From Candidatus Zhuqueibacterota bacterium (lineage in GTDB: Bacteria > Zhuqueibacterota > Zhuqueibacteria > Oceanimicrobiales > Oceanimicrobiaceae), in the NCBI GenBank assembly GCA_029261995.1, contig JAJDAF010000061.1:26219-90218 (forward strand): a stretch of 64,000 nt of DNA, in the 5' to 3' direction. Numbering within the stretch: position 1 is the first letter of the stretch; the number at the start of each line of letters is the position of its first letter. The notes under the pieces are model-generated. The model ran no database searches. It was not told the origin of the DNA and was given only the letters and a program-made list of their open reading frames with translations. The position numbers were made by a program, and so were the translations under genes. Below are positions 8,942-17,069 of the stretch, piece after piece.

Positions 8942-11104
8942 TTGTCAGAAACTGTGGGTAGTTGTTCTCCTGAAGATACTGAAGGCCGTCTACACAAAGG
9001 TATGACAAAAGTGACGAATCGATTTGAAAGCAAGGAAATCAGTTGGTTAGCATTCAACGCCAGAGTGCTAAGAGAGGCAGCGGATCCGACAGTTGCGTTG
9101 AAGGCGAAAATTAAGTTTCTCGGGATATTCTCCTCAAACCTGGATGAATTCTTTCGTGTTAGAGTGGCCAATCTAAAGAGACTCGCTCTGCTGGGAAAGA
9201 AGGCAAATGCAATTGTCGGTGCTGACCCGAAGAAGATTCTCGCTACTATCCAGGAAACTTTTCATGCACAAGAGGGTGTTTTCGAAAGCACGTACAATCA
9301 GGTATTGCATGAGTTGAAAGAAAACAAGATCTTTGTCATCAATGAGAAAGAAACCAACCCGGACCAGGAAGAATTTGTTAAGAACCATTTTCTGCAAATA
9401 GTCCGTCCAAAACTTGTGCCGTTGATGTTGGGCAAAGGCGCTGAGGTGCCTCAGCTAAAGGATGGCTCTCTCTATTTGGCCATCCGTTTGCTAAAGAACA
9501 ACGGCCACAAAGTGAAACATGCTATCATTGAAGTCCCGATAGCTTCGTTTGGTCGCTTTGTCACGTTACCACGATGTGGCGAGAGTCAATATATTATGTT
9601 CCTGGAAGACGTGATTCGTCATTGTTTGGCAAGTGTTTTCAACATATTCAACTATGACCGAATTGAGGCTTACTCTGTCAAGCTTTCCCGGGATGCAGAA
9701 TTGGATGTTGACGATGATTTATCGGAGAGCTATGTCCGAAAAATATCAAAGAGTCTGAAGCAACGGAAATCCGGCACACCGGTACACTTTGTTTACGACA
9801 ACCGGATGTCGGATGAATTCCTGAAGCTTCTGGTTTCCAGGCTTCATTTGAATAAGGTAGGCTGTGACTTGATTTCCGGAAGAAAATATTTGAATCTCAA
9901 AGATCTAATGAATTTCCCGAGAATTGAAATATCCAATCAAAAGGAGGCCAAGACTCTACCTCTCTCGCACAGAGATTTTGATGCTCGCGGCAGCATATTT
10001 AAGGCCATTCGCAAAAAAGACATCTTACTTCATTATCCTTACCAGAAGTTTGAATATGTCATCGATTTTTTGCGAGAGGCAGCGATCGATCCGAAGGTGA
10101 CCGACATAAAGTTGACACTCTATCGAGTGGCGAACGATTCGAATATCATAAATGCCTTAATAAATGCTGCCAAAAATGGAAAATCCGTGACTGCGGTGGT
10201 GGAGTTGAGAGCACGATTTGATGAAGAACCAAATATCAGTTGGTCAGAAAAGCTTCGGGAAGAGGGTGTGAAAGTCATCCACGGTGTGCCTGGCCTGAAA
10301 GTCCACGCAAAGATGATTATAGTTACCCGCCGTGAGAAAAAACAGGATGTGCTTTATGCCAACATCGCGACCGGCAACCTCAATGAGGCAACTGCCAAAC
10401 TCTACTCTGACCAGGGCCTCTTCACTTCAAATACTCTGATTACCAAAGAAATCAGAAAAGTGTTTGAGCTGATCGAAGACAACTACAAGAGAGGCGCCTT
10501 TCGGCATTTGCTTGTGTCGCCCTTTAATCTGCGTCAGAAATTCGTCAAGCTGGTCAACATTGAGATAAGAAACGCACAGGAAGGCAAGGAAGCATACATC
10601 ACGCTAAAACTAAACAACCTCGTCGATAAGGCAATAATCACAAAACTCTATCAAGCAAGTCAAGCAGGTGTCGACGTCAAGCTCATGGTGCGCGGAATGT
10701 GTTCCTTGCTTCCGCAGGTCAAGGGGCTGAGTGAAAACGTTGAGGCCAAGCGTATTGTAGACAAGTTTCTTGAGCACACCCGCCTGTTCGCATTTTGCAA
10801 CGATGGTAATCCACGATATTATATTTCTTCGGCAGATCTGATGTCACGCAACCTGGACCACCGTGTGGAAGTTGTGTGCCCAATCTACGACAGATCGATT
10901 CAGGAGGAGCTAGAATATTTTCTGGACATCCAATGGCGGGATAATGTCAAAGCGACCTGGATTGGGCAGGACCCATATGGGCGCAACACCTTGGCAAAAA
11001 ACAACGGTGGTGTTCGTGCCCAAGATGTGTTCCTCGGATATTGCAGGTCTCAGCTGCGAAAGGCGGAGAAATCGGCAAAAAGAAGGAACCAGGAAAGAAT
11101 CTAA
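8942..11104 (+). CDS. ppk1: Polyphosphate kinase PPK1
   Basis: 720 residues, the usual PPK1 length; it reversibly makes inorganic polyphosphate from ATP. The N-terminal domain begins with 'ISWLAFNARVLREA' and 'IFSSNLDEFFRVRV'. The phosphorylated active-site histidine lies in 'KVHAKMIIVTRRE' (about His455), followed by 'ATGNLNEATAKLYSDQGLFT'. The second conserved histidine is in 'LEHTRLF' (about His612), before 'YYISSADLMSRNLDHRVEV'. The longest form starts at TTG 8942; ATG 9002, just before the conserved domain, is an equally plausible start. It heads a run of polyphosphate-related genes (CHAD, ParA, CYTH, Nudix/SixA) on the same strand. Confidence 0.95.
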   Translation: MSETVGSCSPEDTEGRLHKGMTKVTNRFESKEISWLAFNARVLREAADPTVALKAKIKFLGIFSSNLDEFFRVRVANLKRLALLGKKANAIVGADPKKILATIQETFHAQEGVFESTYNQVLHELKENKIFVINEKETNPDQEEFVKNHFLQIVRPKLVPLMLGKGAEVPQLKDGSLYLAIRLLKNNGHKVKHAIIEVPIASFGRFVTLPRCGESQYIMFLEDVIRHCLASVFNIFNYDRIEAYSVKLSRDAELDVDDDLSESYVRKISKSLKQRKSGTPVHFVYDNRMSDEFLKLLVSRLHLNKVGCDLISGRKYLNLKDLMNFPRIEISNQKEAKTLPLSHRDFDARGSIFKAIRKKDILLHYPYQKFEYVIDFLREAAIDPKVTDIKLTLYRVANDSNIINALINAAKNGKSVTAVVELRARFDEEPNISWSEKLREEGVKVIHGVPGLKVHAKMIIVTRREKKQDVLYANIATGNLNEATAKLYSDQGLFTSNTLITKEIRKVFELIEDNYKRGAFRHLLVSPFNLRQKFVKLVNIEIRNAQEGKEAYITLKLNNLVDKAIITKLYQASQAGVDVKLMVRGMCSLLPQVKGLSENVEAKRIVDKFLEHTRLFAFCNDGNPRYYISSADLMSRNLDHRVEVVCPIYDRSIQEELEYFLDIQWRDNVKATWIGQDPYGRNTLAKNNGGVRAQDVFLGYCRSQLRKAEKSAKRRNQERI

Positions 11105-11196
11105 GGCCGGGTAGCGATTGGTCGGAGCTTTGGCTTGTTGCCAGGCCTCTCAAGCGCATCGCCAGAACAACATGATTATCTCTCACTTATTGAAGG

Positions 11197-12723
11197 ATGG
11201 ATTATAGCTTGCAGACGGTTGAAACCTACATTCTTATTGATGCGCCGAACATCATCAATGAGATATCGAAATCATACACCATCATGGCGGAGCGCCCACG
11301 AAATGGGGTCCAATGCTTCTTTGATACCTTCGATTGGCGTCTCTACAACAAAGGTCTAACACTCCTGCAAAAAACTACCGAATACCGTCTGTATCACTGG
11401 CGCCAAGATCGCGAGGTTGCGACATCACCCGTAGCTTCAACCCTCCAGCCTAAGTTCTGGTGGGACTTCCCTGATAGCCCCCTGAAAGAAGCGCTGAAGC
11501 CTTGCCTTGGCGTGCGTGCTCTGTTGCTACTGGCGAGTATGAAAAGCCAAGCCCAGACCCTTCGTGTTCTAAACGATGATGAAAAAAGCGTCCTGCTAGT
11601 ACATGTCGAGGATATCCTTCCCGCAGGCGATGGATCGCCTCCCCAAGCGCCAAGCACACTTCGATTGCAGCAGGTCCGAGGCTATGATCAGGAGTTCAAT
11701 GAATTTCGTGTATTCTTGTATAAACTGGGTTTGAAGCCGCAAAAGGCAGATGTCTTGACGCTTCTTCTTGAGGCGCATGGCAAACAACCCGGTGATTATT
11801 CTTCAAAGGTGAACATCTCACTTCGGCCAGATTGGCCAGGCAGGGTAGCAGCAAGAGAGATCTTCATGAAGCTGCTGAACGTTATGCAGCAAAACGAGGC
11901 CGGACTTAAGGCTGACATCGATACTGAATTCCTACATGATTTTCGAGTCGCTATCCGGCGCACTCGCTCGGCGCTGACGCAACTCAAAGGAGTCTTTCCT
12001 CACGAGGTTACGGAGCGCTATAAACGAGATTTTGCAGAACTTGGCAAATTGACAAGCCGGCTGCGCGATTTGGATGTCTATCTGCTCAAAGAAGATGAGT
12101 ATAGGAGCATGCTGCCTGCAGACCTGGCTTCACACCTTGAGCCTATGTTTGACACAATGCGCAGAGAACGCAAGCGCGAGCATCAAAAACTGGTCAGGGC
12201 GCTGTCTGCTGGGGCATACAAGAGAACGATGGAGGCATGGGATGATTTCCTAAATCATCCTGATGCAGCAAAGAATTCCAGCAAGCCAGTGTCCGAACTC
12301 GCGAGAAAGTTCATTTGGAAGAAGTATAATCAGGTTATGACTCTGGGTCAGGCGATTGCTGATGATTCACCTGATCCCGAGCTGCACAATTTGCGCATCG
12401 ACTGCAAGAAGCTCCGCTATCTACTGGAGTTCTTCGCAACGCTCTTCCCGGAAAAAGAGATGGCAAGCATAATCAGGCAGGTCAAAAAACTGCAGGACAA
12501 TCTGGGCGAATTCAACGATCTATATGTCCAGCAGCAACACCTGAAGGAATTCCTGAACAGCGATTCCAAGACTGAAAAACACCATAGCGCTGTAGCGGCT
12601 ATCGGCGGCTTAACAGCCGTTTTGTTCCAGAGACAGCAGGGAGTGCGTCAAGCCTTTGCGCAGACCTTTGACCGGTTCAGTGACTCCGGTAACGCCGCGC
12701 TTTTCATCAAACTTTTTGGATAA
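11197..12723 (+). CDS. Degenerate CYTH domain fused to CHAD domain, polyphosphate-associated
   Basis: 508 residues. Residues 1-200 resemble a CYTH tunnel domain ('FFDTFDWRLYNKGLTLL', 'YRLYHW') but lack the N-terminal ExExK metal-binding motif; the corresponding stretch reads V-E-T-Y-I-L, so triphosphatase activity is unlikely. Residues 210-500 form the CHAD domain with both histidine/arginine helices: 'LHDFRVAIRRTRSAL' and 'LHNLRIDCKKLRYLLEFF'. CHAD domains bind polyphosphate and are known granule-targeting modules. The gene lies 92 nt after ppk1 and is followed by ParA. It probably coats or anchors polyphosphate granules. The ATG is preceded very closely by GAAGG, so the exact start is uncertain. 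Confidence 0.85.
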   Translation: MDYSLQTVETYILIDAPNIINEISKSYTIMAERPRNGVQCFFDTFDWRLYNKGLTLLQKTTEYRLYHWRQDREVATSPVASTLQPKFWWDFPDSPLKEALKPCLGVRALLLLASMKSQAQTLRVLNDDEKSVLLVHVEDILPAGDGSPPQAPSTLRLQQVRGYDQEFNEFRVFLYKLGLKPQKADVLTLLLEAHGKQPGDYSSKVNISLRPDWPGRVAAREIFMKLLNVMQQNEAGLKADIDTEFLHDFRVAIRRTRSALTQLKGVFPHEVTERYKRDFAELGKLTSRLRDLDVYLLKEDEYRSMLPADLASHLEPMFDTMRRERKREHQKLVRALSAGAYKRTMEAWDDFLNHPDAAKNSSKPVSELARKFIWKKYNQVMTLGQAIADDSPDPELHNLRIDCKKLRYLLEFFATLFPEKEMASIIRQVKKLQDNLGEFNDLYVQQQHLKEFLNSDSKTEKHHSAVAAIGGLTAVLFQRQQGVRQAFAQTFDRFSDSGNAALFIKLFG

Positions 12724-12788
12724 CACCCGTCAATTCGACTCTGCAGGAATATCAGAGATGTTTTACTCACAAAACTACAATTGATTCT

Positions 12789-13529
12789 GTGAAGATCGTC
12801 GCCTTATACAACATTAAGGGCGGAGTTGGCAAAACCGCCGCTGCAGTAAACTTGGCCTACCTCGCTGCTCAGGATGGCGCTCCCACGCTCATCTGTGACC
12901 TGGACCCACAAAGTTGTGCGTCCTTCTATTTTAGAATCAGAGGGCGAAGGAGTTTTGGGTCGAAGAAATTTCTCAGAGGGGGCAGGCATATAGAGAATAA
13001 TATCAGAGGGACGGATTTTGACAATCTGGATTTGTTGCCAGCGAAACTTTCTTTCCGGAAAATGGACCTCGCGTTGTGTGGGTTCAAGCAGTCAAGGAAG
13101 CGACTGCGGCGACTTTTCAGGCCGTTTGAAGACGCGTATGATTATGTGTTTTTAGATTGTCCGCCAAGCATCGGCCTGCTTTCAGAGAACGTTTTCTTTG
13201 CGGCCGATCTGATTCTCGTCCCTTTGATACCAACGACTCTTTCTGTCCGCACTTACGACAGATTGTTGAGATTTTTCAGAGAGAATGAATTGGATCGGTC
13301 AAAGATTCGTGCTTTCTTCTCAATGGTGGAGCGGCGCAAGAAAATGCACCTGGAGTTTCTGGAAAAAATGCAGACTCAGTCGGACCATTGCTGTAGCACT
13401 TTTATCCCCTGCAGTTCTGATGTCGAGAGAATGGGAATCTACCGCCAGCCGGTGGCCCGTTTCAAGCCAAGCTCCAGTGCCACGGCAGCCTACGAGTACT
13501 TATGGGCTGAGATCAAGCGGTCACTATAA
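12789..13529 (+). CDS. ParA/MinD-family ATPase in the polyphosphate operon
   Basis: A 246-residue P-loop ATPase with the deviant Walker A 'KGGVGKTAA' (residues 10-18; signature Lys10 present), 'LICDLDPQS' in the switch region and 'VFLDCPPSIG' as Walker B. These are the hallmarks of the ParA/MinD/McdA superfamily, dimeric ATPases that bind nucleoid or membrane to position cargo. The start is GTG 12789. No parB or parS-like gene lies next to it; the flanking genes encode a CHAD protein (65 nt upstream) and a CYTH protein (20 nt downstream). By analogy with McdA and carboxysomes it could space polyphosphate granules. That is inference; a regulatory ATPase is an alternative. Confidence 0.88.
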   Translation: MKIVALYNIKGGVGKTAAAVNLAYLAAQDGAPTLICDLDPQSCASFYFRIRGRRSFGSKKFLRGGRHIENNIRGTDFDNLDLLPAKLSFRKMDLALCGFKQSRKRLRRLFRPFEDAYDYVFLDCPPSIGLLSENVFFAADLILVPLIPTTLSVRTYDRLLRFFRENELDRSKIRAFFSMVERRKKMHLEFLEKMQTQSDHCCSTFIPCSSDVERMGIYRQPVARFKPSSSATAAYEYLWAEIKRSL

Positions 13530-13549
13530 TAAACAATGACAGGTGCTTC

Positions 13550-14014
13550 ATGGATCTTGAAATCGAAAGAAAGTTCCTGGTAAAGGACAGACCAGCGGAT
13601 CTGCTGGAGTATCCACACAACGAAATTCTGCAGGGATACTTGGTGATTGGCGACCATCATGAAGTCAGGGTGCGAAAGAAGGGAAATGAGTTTTCTCAGG
13701 CTGTTAAGCGTGGTAAAGGCCTGGAGCGCGAAGAAGTAGAGGTCGGACTGTCACGCGAACAGTTTGAGCGACTTTGGCCTTTAACCGAGAATAGACGCGT
13801 AGAAAAGATGAGATTTGAGATAAACTACAAAGGCGCCTTGATCGAAGTAGATGTTTACGACAAGGCGCTAAGTAAACTTGTCACAGCGGAAGTCGAGTTC
13901 AAAACAGTCGAGCAAAGTGATGCATTCGTCCCCCCATACTGGTTTGGCCTGGAAATCACCAAAGACGAGAGGTTCAAGAACAAGAATCTGTCGATTTATG
14001 GTCTACCTGAGTGA
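13550..14014 (+). CDS. CYTH-domain triphosphate tunnel metalloenzyme
   Basis: 154 residues, a stand-alone CYTH protein of standard length. The N-terminal 'LEIERKFLV' supplies the ExExK motif, and the tunnel strands follow with alternating charged residues: 'EVRVRKKG', 'QAVKRGKGLEREEVEV', 'EKMRFEI', 'IEVDVYD', 'AEVEFKTVEQ', 'EITKDERFKNKNL'. Members hydrolyse inorganic tripolyphosphate, thiamine triphosphate or related triphosphates in a metal-dependent way. It is 20 nt downstream of the ParA gene. Here it would supply the catalytic CYTH activity that the CYTH/CHAD protein in the same operon appears to have lost. Confidence 0.9.
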   Translation: MDLEIERKFLVKDRPADLLEYPHNEILQGYLVIGDHHEVRVRKKGNEFSQAVKRGKGLEREEVEVGLSREQFERLWPLTENRRVEKMRFEINYKGALIEVDVYDKALSKLVTAEVEFKTVEQSDAFVPPYWFGLEITKDERFKNKNLSIYGLPE

Positions 14015-14042
14015 CGGGCGCCACGCTCGAGCGTCGTAAGCC

Positions 14043-14969
14043 ATGTCACCGAAGAGAAATGCAGCATGTGCGCAATCCAGCGTACTCCCGTATCGCTTTG
14101 AAGTAAAGGGCGTTAAGCTCATGCTAATAACCTCGATGCGTCGCCAACGATGGATTATTCCCAAGGGCCTTATCGAGGAGGGCAAGACAGCAACTGAATC
14201 AGCCCGAATGGAAGCTTATGAAGAAGCGGGTGTCAGAGGGAAGATCTACCCCGAGGTAGTCGCGGCCTACGAGCGTGAGAAATGGGGCAGTGTCTGCAAA
14301 ATACAGGTCTTCTTGTTGGATGTAGAAGATGTTCTCGATGAATGGCCCGAGGCGTCTTGTAGAGAACGTATCTGGGTGTCCCTTGACGAAGCGATTGGGT
14401 TAGTTGAAGAAGAACCTTTAAGAAGGATTTTAAGGCGGCTTCCCGCACATATTGAACGAGCAAAGAGTGGCAAAATGAAACGACTATACCTGACCAGGCA
14501 CGCGAAATCAAGTTGGAAGGATGCAAGCTTGGCGGACTTTGACCGTCCTCTCAATAAGCGCGGCAAGATGAACGCCGCATTTATGGGCCGGCGATTGCAG
14601 GAATACGGTGCAAAGATTGATCTGATTATTTCCAGCCCGGCAAACAGGGCACTCAAAACCGCTACGCTTATCGCCAAAGAAATCGGGTTTCCCAAGAAGA
14701 AGCTCGCGGCTGATGACTCCATCTATGAAGCAGAGCTGTCCGCCCTCGTGGCGATGATTTGGGAAATGGACGATTCACTGAGAAGTGTGATGCTAGTCGG
14801 TCACAATCCAGGTTTTACACAGTTGGCAGAATACTTGACGAACCACAAGGTTGACAACATCCCTACCTGCGGAGTTTTTTGTGTTGATTTCAACCTAATT
14901 TCCTGGAAAGAAATCTCAAAAGGTAAGGGTAATCTGTTGTTCTGTGACTACCCGAAGAAGCATTCATGA
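14043..14969 (+). CDS. Nudix hydrolase fused to SixA-type histidine phosphatase (MutT1-like)
   Basis: 308 residues. Residues 10-145 form a Nudix domain: 'RWIIPKGLIEEGKTATESARMEAYEEAGV' occupies the Nudix box. Glutamates of the helix are kept, while the usual Glu after 'GxxxxG' is Lys and the usual Arg is Met, as in diphosphoinositol-polyphosphate-phosphatase-like Nudix enzymes. From about 148 onward is a phosphohistidine phosphatase: 'LTRHAKSSWKD' (RHG-type His), 'DFDRPLNKRGK', 'ISSPANRALKTA', 'LVGHNPGF'. The same fusion is known in mycobacterial MutT1, whose gene neighbours ppk1. Likely substrates are diadenosine polyphosphates, polyphosphate or oxidised nucleotides. It is the last gene of the polyphosphate run. 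Confidence 0.88.
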   Translation: MSPKRNAACAQSSVLPYRFEVKGVKLMLITSMRRQRWIIPKGLIEEGKTATESARMEAYEEAGVRGKIYPEVVAAYEREKWGSVCKIQVFLLDVEDVLDEWPEASCRERIWVSLDEAIGLVEEEPLRRILRRLPAHIERAKSGKMKRLYLTRHAKSSWKDASLADFDRPLNKRGKMNAAFMGRRLQEYGAKIDLIISSPANRALKTATLIAKEIGFPKKKLAADDSIYEAELSALVAMIWEMDDSLRSVMLVGHNPGFTQLAEYLTNHKVDNIPTCGVFCVDFNLISWKEISKGKGNLLFCDYPKKHS

Positions 14970-15087
14970 TCTCGCGGTGGTCTTCAGTTTTCAGAGCTTT
15001 GCCTTTGAACGATCTTGTGGGGACGTGAATGGACTACCGCGCCATCTGCGACTCATTGCCCGGTGGCGCGAAAGCGCCCAGCCGAGG

Positions 15088-16626
15088 CTAGATTCCATCG
15101 GTACTTCGATCCAGGCTCCGGTATTGGATGGCTTCGCTGACATATTCCGCTCGAATGTTCTCTTGACCTTCAAGGTCCGCGATTGTCCTCGATACCTTCA
15201 GAATTCGATCATACGCTCTGGCCGAGAGACCCAGCTTGTTGATGGCCATTTTCATCAGGTCGTGCCCGCGGTCGTCTATCTGGCAAAACTCCCGGATTTC
15301 TTTTGACTCCATTCTGGCGTTGCAAAACATGCTTTTTCTCGAACGAAATCGATGTAATTGCACGGCCCGAGCTTTCATGACCCGTTTTCGAATATCTTCT
15401 GAGGTCTCACTACAAGTCTCACTTGCGAGTTCTTTGTAAAGCACTGCGGGGACCTCAATCTGAATGTCGATGCGATCCAGAAGCGGCCCTGAGATTCGCG
15501 CCATGTATTTCTGGATTTGAGGCGGTGTGCAACTGCACTCATGATTAGGGTCAGAGTGGTAGCCGCAAAGGCACGGATTCATCGCACCCACCAACATGAA
15601 TTGCGCCGGATAAGTCAGGGAAATAGTAGCTCTGGAGATGGTAACAACGCCATCTTCAAGGGGCTGGCGCATCACCTCCAGCACATTCTTCTTAAACTCA
15701 GGTAGCTCATCCAGGAAGAGTACGCCGTGATTTGCCAAACTGACCTCACCGGGCTTGGGGACATGACCACCTCCAATAAGACCTGCGTCGCTAATGGTGT
15801 GATGGGGCGATCTGAAGGGGCGAGTGCCAACCAAAGCCGTGTCAGCTGGAAGCAAACCTGATACTGAATGAATTTTGGTTGTTTCTAAAGCCTCATCAAG
15901 AGTCATGTCCGGCAGGATAGATGGAAACCGTTTTGCGAGCATTGTTTTGCCCGAACCTGGGGGGCCGACCATCAGCAGATTGTGCCCGCCTGCAGCAGCC
16001 ACTTCGAGCGCTCGCTTTACGTGCTCCTGTCCTTTCACATCTGAGAAATCAATGGAGTAAATCAAGCTTTGGGAAAAGACCTCATTGATATCGATCTCGT
16101 AAGGCTGAATCTCTTTGATGCCATTAATGAATGCGACAGTTTCCGCTAGACTGATCACGGGGTAGACCGGCACGTCGTGGGAGATCGCGGCTTCTTTTGC
16201 ATTTTCTTTTGGTAGAATAATGCCCTTTTTCTTCGCCTTTCGAGCAGCGATGGCAATTGGCAACGCACCCCGAATTGCCCGGAGGCTGCCGTCCAGCGAC
16301 AGCTCCCCAAGGATGAGGTAATCATCAATATTGTCTTGCAAGACCTGGCCCGCGGCCGCCAACACCCCGAGGGCAATCGGGAGATCAAACGCAGATCCTT
16401 CCTTTTTTATATCCGCTGGTGCGAGATTTACGGTAATGCGCTTCAGTGGAAATCGGAAGTCAGAGTTCTTTATAGCGGCGTTGACGCGCTCGCGGGATTC
16501 CCTGACGGCGCCCTCCGGAAGGCCCACCATCGCGAAGTATGGAAGCTGCCCTTCGAGGTGGGTTTCCACTTCAACGATATACGCATCTATGCCCAGAACC
16601 GCCGCACTCAGAATCTTTGAGAACAT
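15088..16626 (-). CDS. comM: YifB/ComM family Mg-chelatase-like AAA+ ATPase
   Basis: 512 residues on the minus strand, full length. The N-terminal domain starts 'SKILSAAVLGIDAYIVEVE' and contains 'YFAMVGLPEGAVRESRERV' and 'VNLAPADIKKEGSAFDLPIALG', both diagnostic of YifB/ComM. The central AAA+ domain has Walker A 'MVGPPGSGKTML' and Walker B 'VLFLDELPEF', plus 'PCLCGYHSDPNHECSCTP' with clustered cysteines. ComM is a hexameric helicase promoting branch migration during natural transformation. The gene converges on the polyphosphate operon, and its own promoter is visible upstream. Presence of ComM alone does not prove competence. Confidence 0.93.
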   Translation of the reverse strand: MFSKILSAAVLGIDAYIVEVETHLEGQLPYFAMVGLPEGAVRESRERVNAAIKNSDFRFPLKRITVNLAPADIKKEGSAFDLPIALGVLAAAGQVLQDNIDDYLILGELSLDGSLRAIRGALPIAIAARKAKKKGIILPKENAKEAAISHDVPVYPVISLAETVAFINGIKEIQPYEIDINEVFSQSLIYSIDFSDVKGQEHVKRALEVAAAGGHNLLMVGPPGSGKTMLAKRFPSILPDMTLDEALETTKIHSVSGLLPADTALVGTRPFRSPHHTISDAGLIGGGHVPKPGEVSLANHGVLFLDELPEFKKNVLEVMRQPLEDGVVTISRATISLTYPAQFMLVGAMNPCLCGYHSDPNHECSCTPPQIQKYMARISGPLLDRIDIQIEVPAVLYKELASETCSETSEDIRKRVMKARAVQLHRFRSRKSMFCNARMESKEIREFCQIDDRGHDLMKMAINKLGLSARAYDRILKVSRTIADLEGQENIRAEYVSEAIQYRSLDRSTDGI

Positions 16627-16659
16627 GGAGAATGATGTCGGAGTTGGTTAACCTGTGGA

Positions 16660-16688
16660 AGGATAGTCAATCGAGTTCAGATTGTCAA
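16660..16688 (-). promoter_or_regulatory. Promoter of yifB/comM
   Basis: Read on the minus strand: TTGACA (16688-16683), 17-nt spacer, TATCCT (16665-16660), about 35 nt ahead of the ATG at 16626. The -35 element is a perfect match and the spacing is ideal. Confidence 0.6.
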
Positions 16689-17069
16689 CAAAAAGTTCAA
16701 CTGGCCGACGCAGTTTTGGAAAACGGGCAAAAAGGCCCCAGGATAGCGACCATAAACACCTTGACTTTTGTTTTGGTATTGTTGTACCTTGAGCGCAAGA
16801 CTAGGCCCCAAGGTAGTTCTTTGACTCACCCCTCCAGTCGAAATGAGAGATTGTTTCGGCTTTTTTATTCTCCCCTCAGACGTTGGCGTAGCATGTATGT
16901 TGTCGTGTTTCGACGCGACACAGTTTGCTATTTTCGACGCCATGCAATATCCCATATTGCAATCCACGGCCCTGAAATATAGGTGGCATGGATTTTGTAT
17001 ATATTAAGCAAATGCGCGACTTGCCGCAGTTAAGGAAGAATTTGCCCACTTTGAACTTGGAGGTGCGTT
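16689..17069. other. Long non-coding upstream region of prkA operon with a perfect 8-bp palindrome
   Basis: No credible gene is visible between the yifB promoter and prkA. The notable element is TGCAATAT-CCC-ATATTGCA at 16943-16961, perfect 8-nt arms around a 3-nt centre, about 110 nt before prkA; it resembles an operator. A TTGACT (16761-16766), 18-nt gap, TACCTT (16785-16790) could be a distal promoter, and TATATT near 17000-17005 a proximal -10. A strong ribosome-binding site (TTGGAGGTG) precedes prkA. Confidence 0.5.

Noticed and set aside
12789..13529. Plasmid or chromosome partition locus
   Set aside because: There is no ParB gene, no parS-like repeats and no replication genes nearby; all neighbours concern polyphosphate.
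15038..15070. Possible terminator CGCGCCA...TGGCGCG between Nudix-SixA and yifB
   Set aside because: A 7-bp stem with a 19-nt loop and no T tract on either side; too weak to call.
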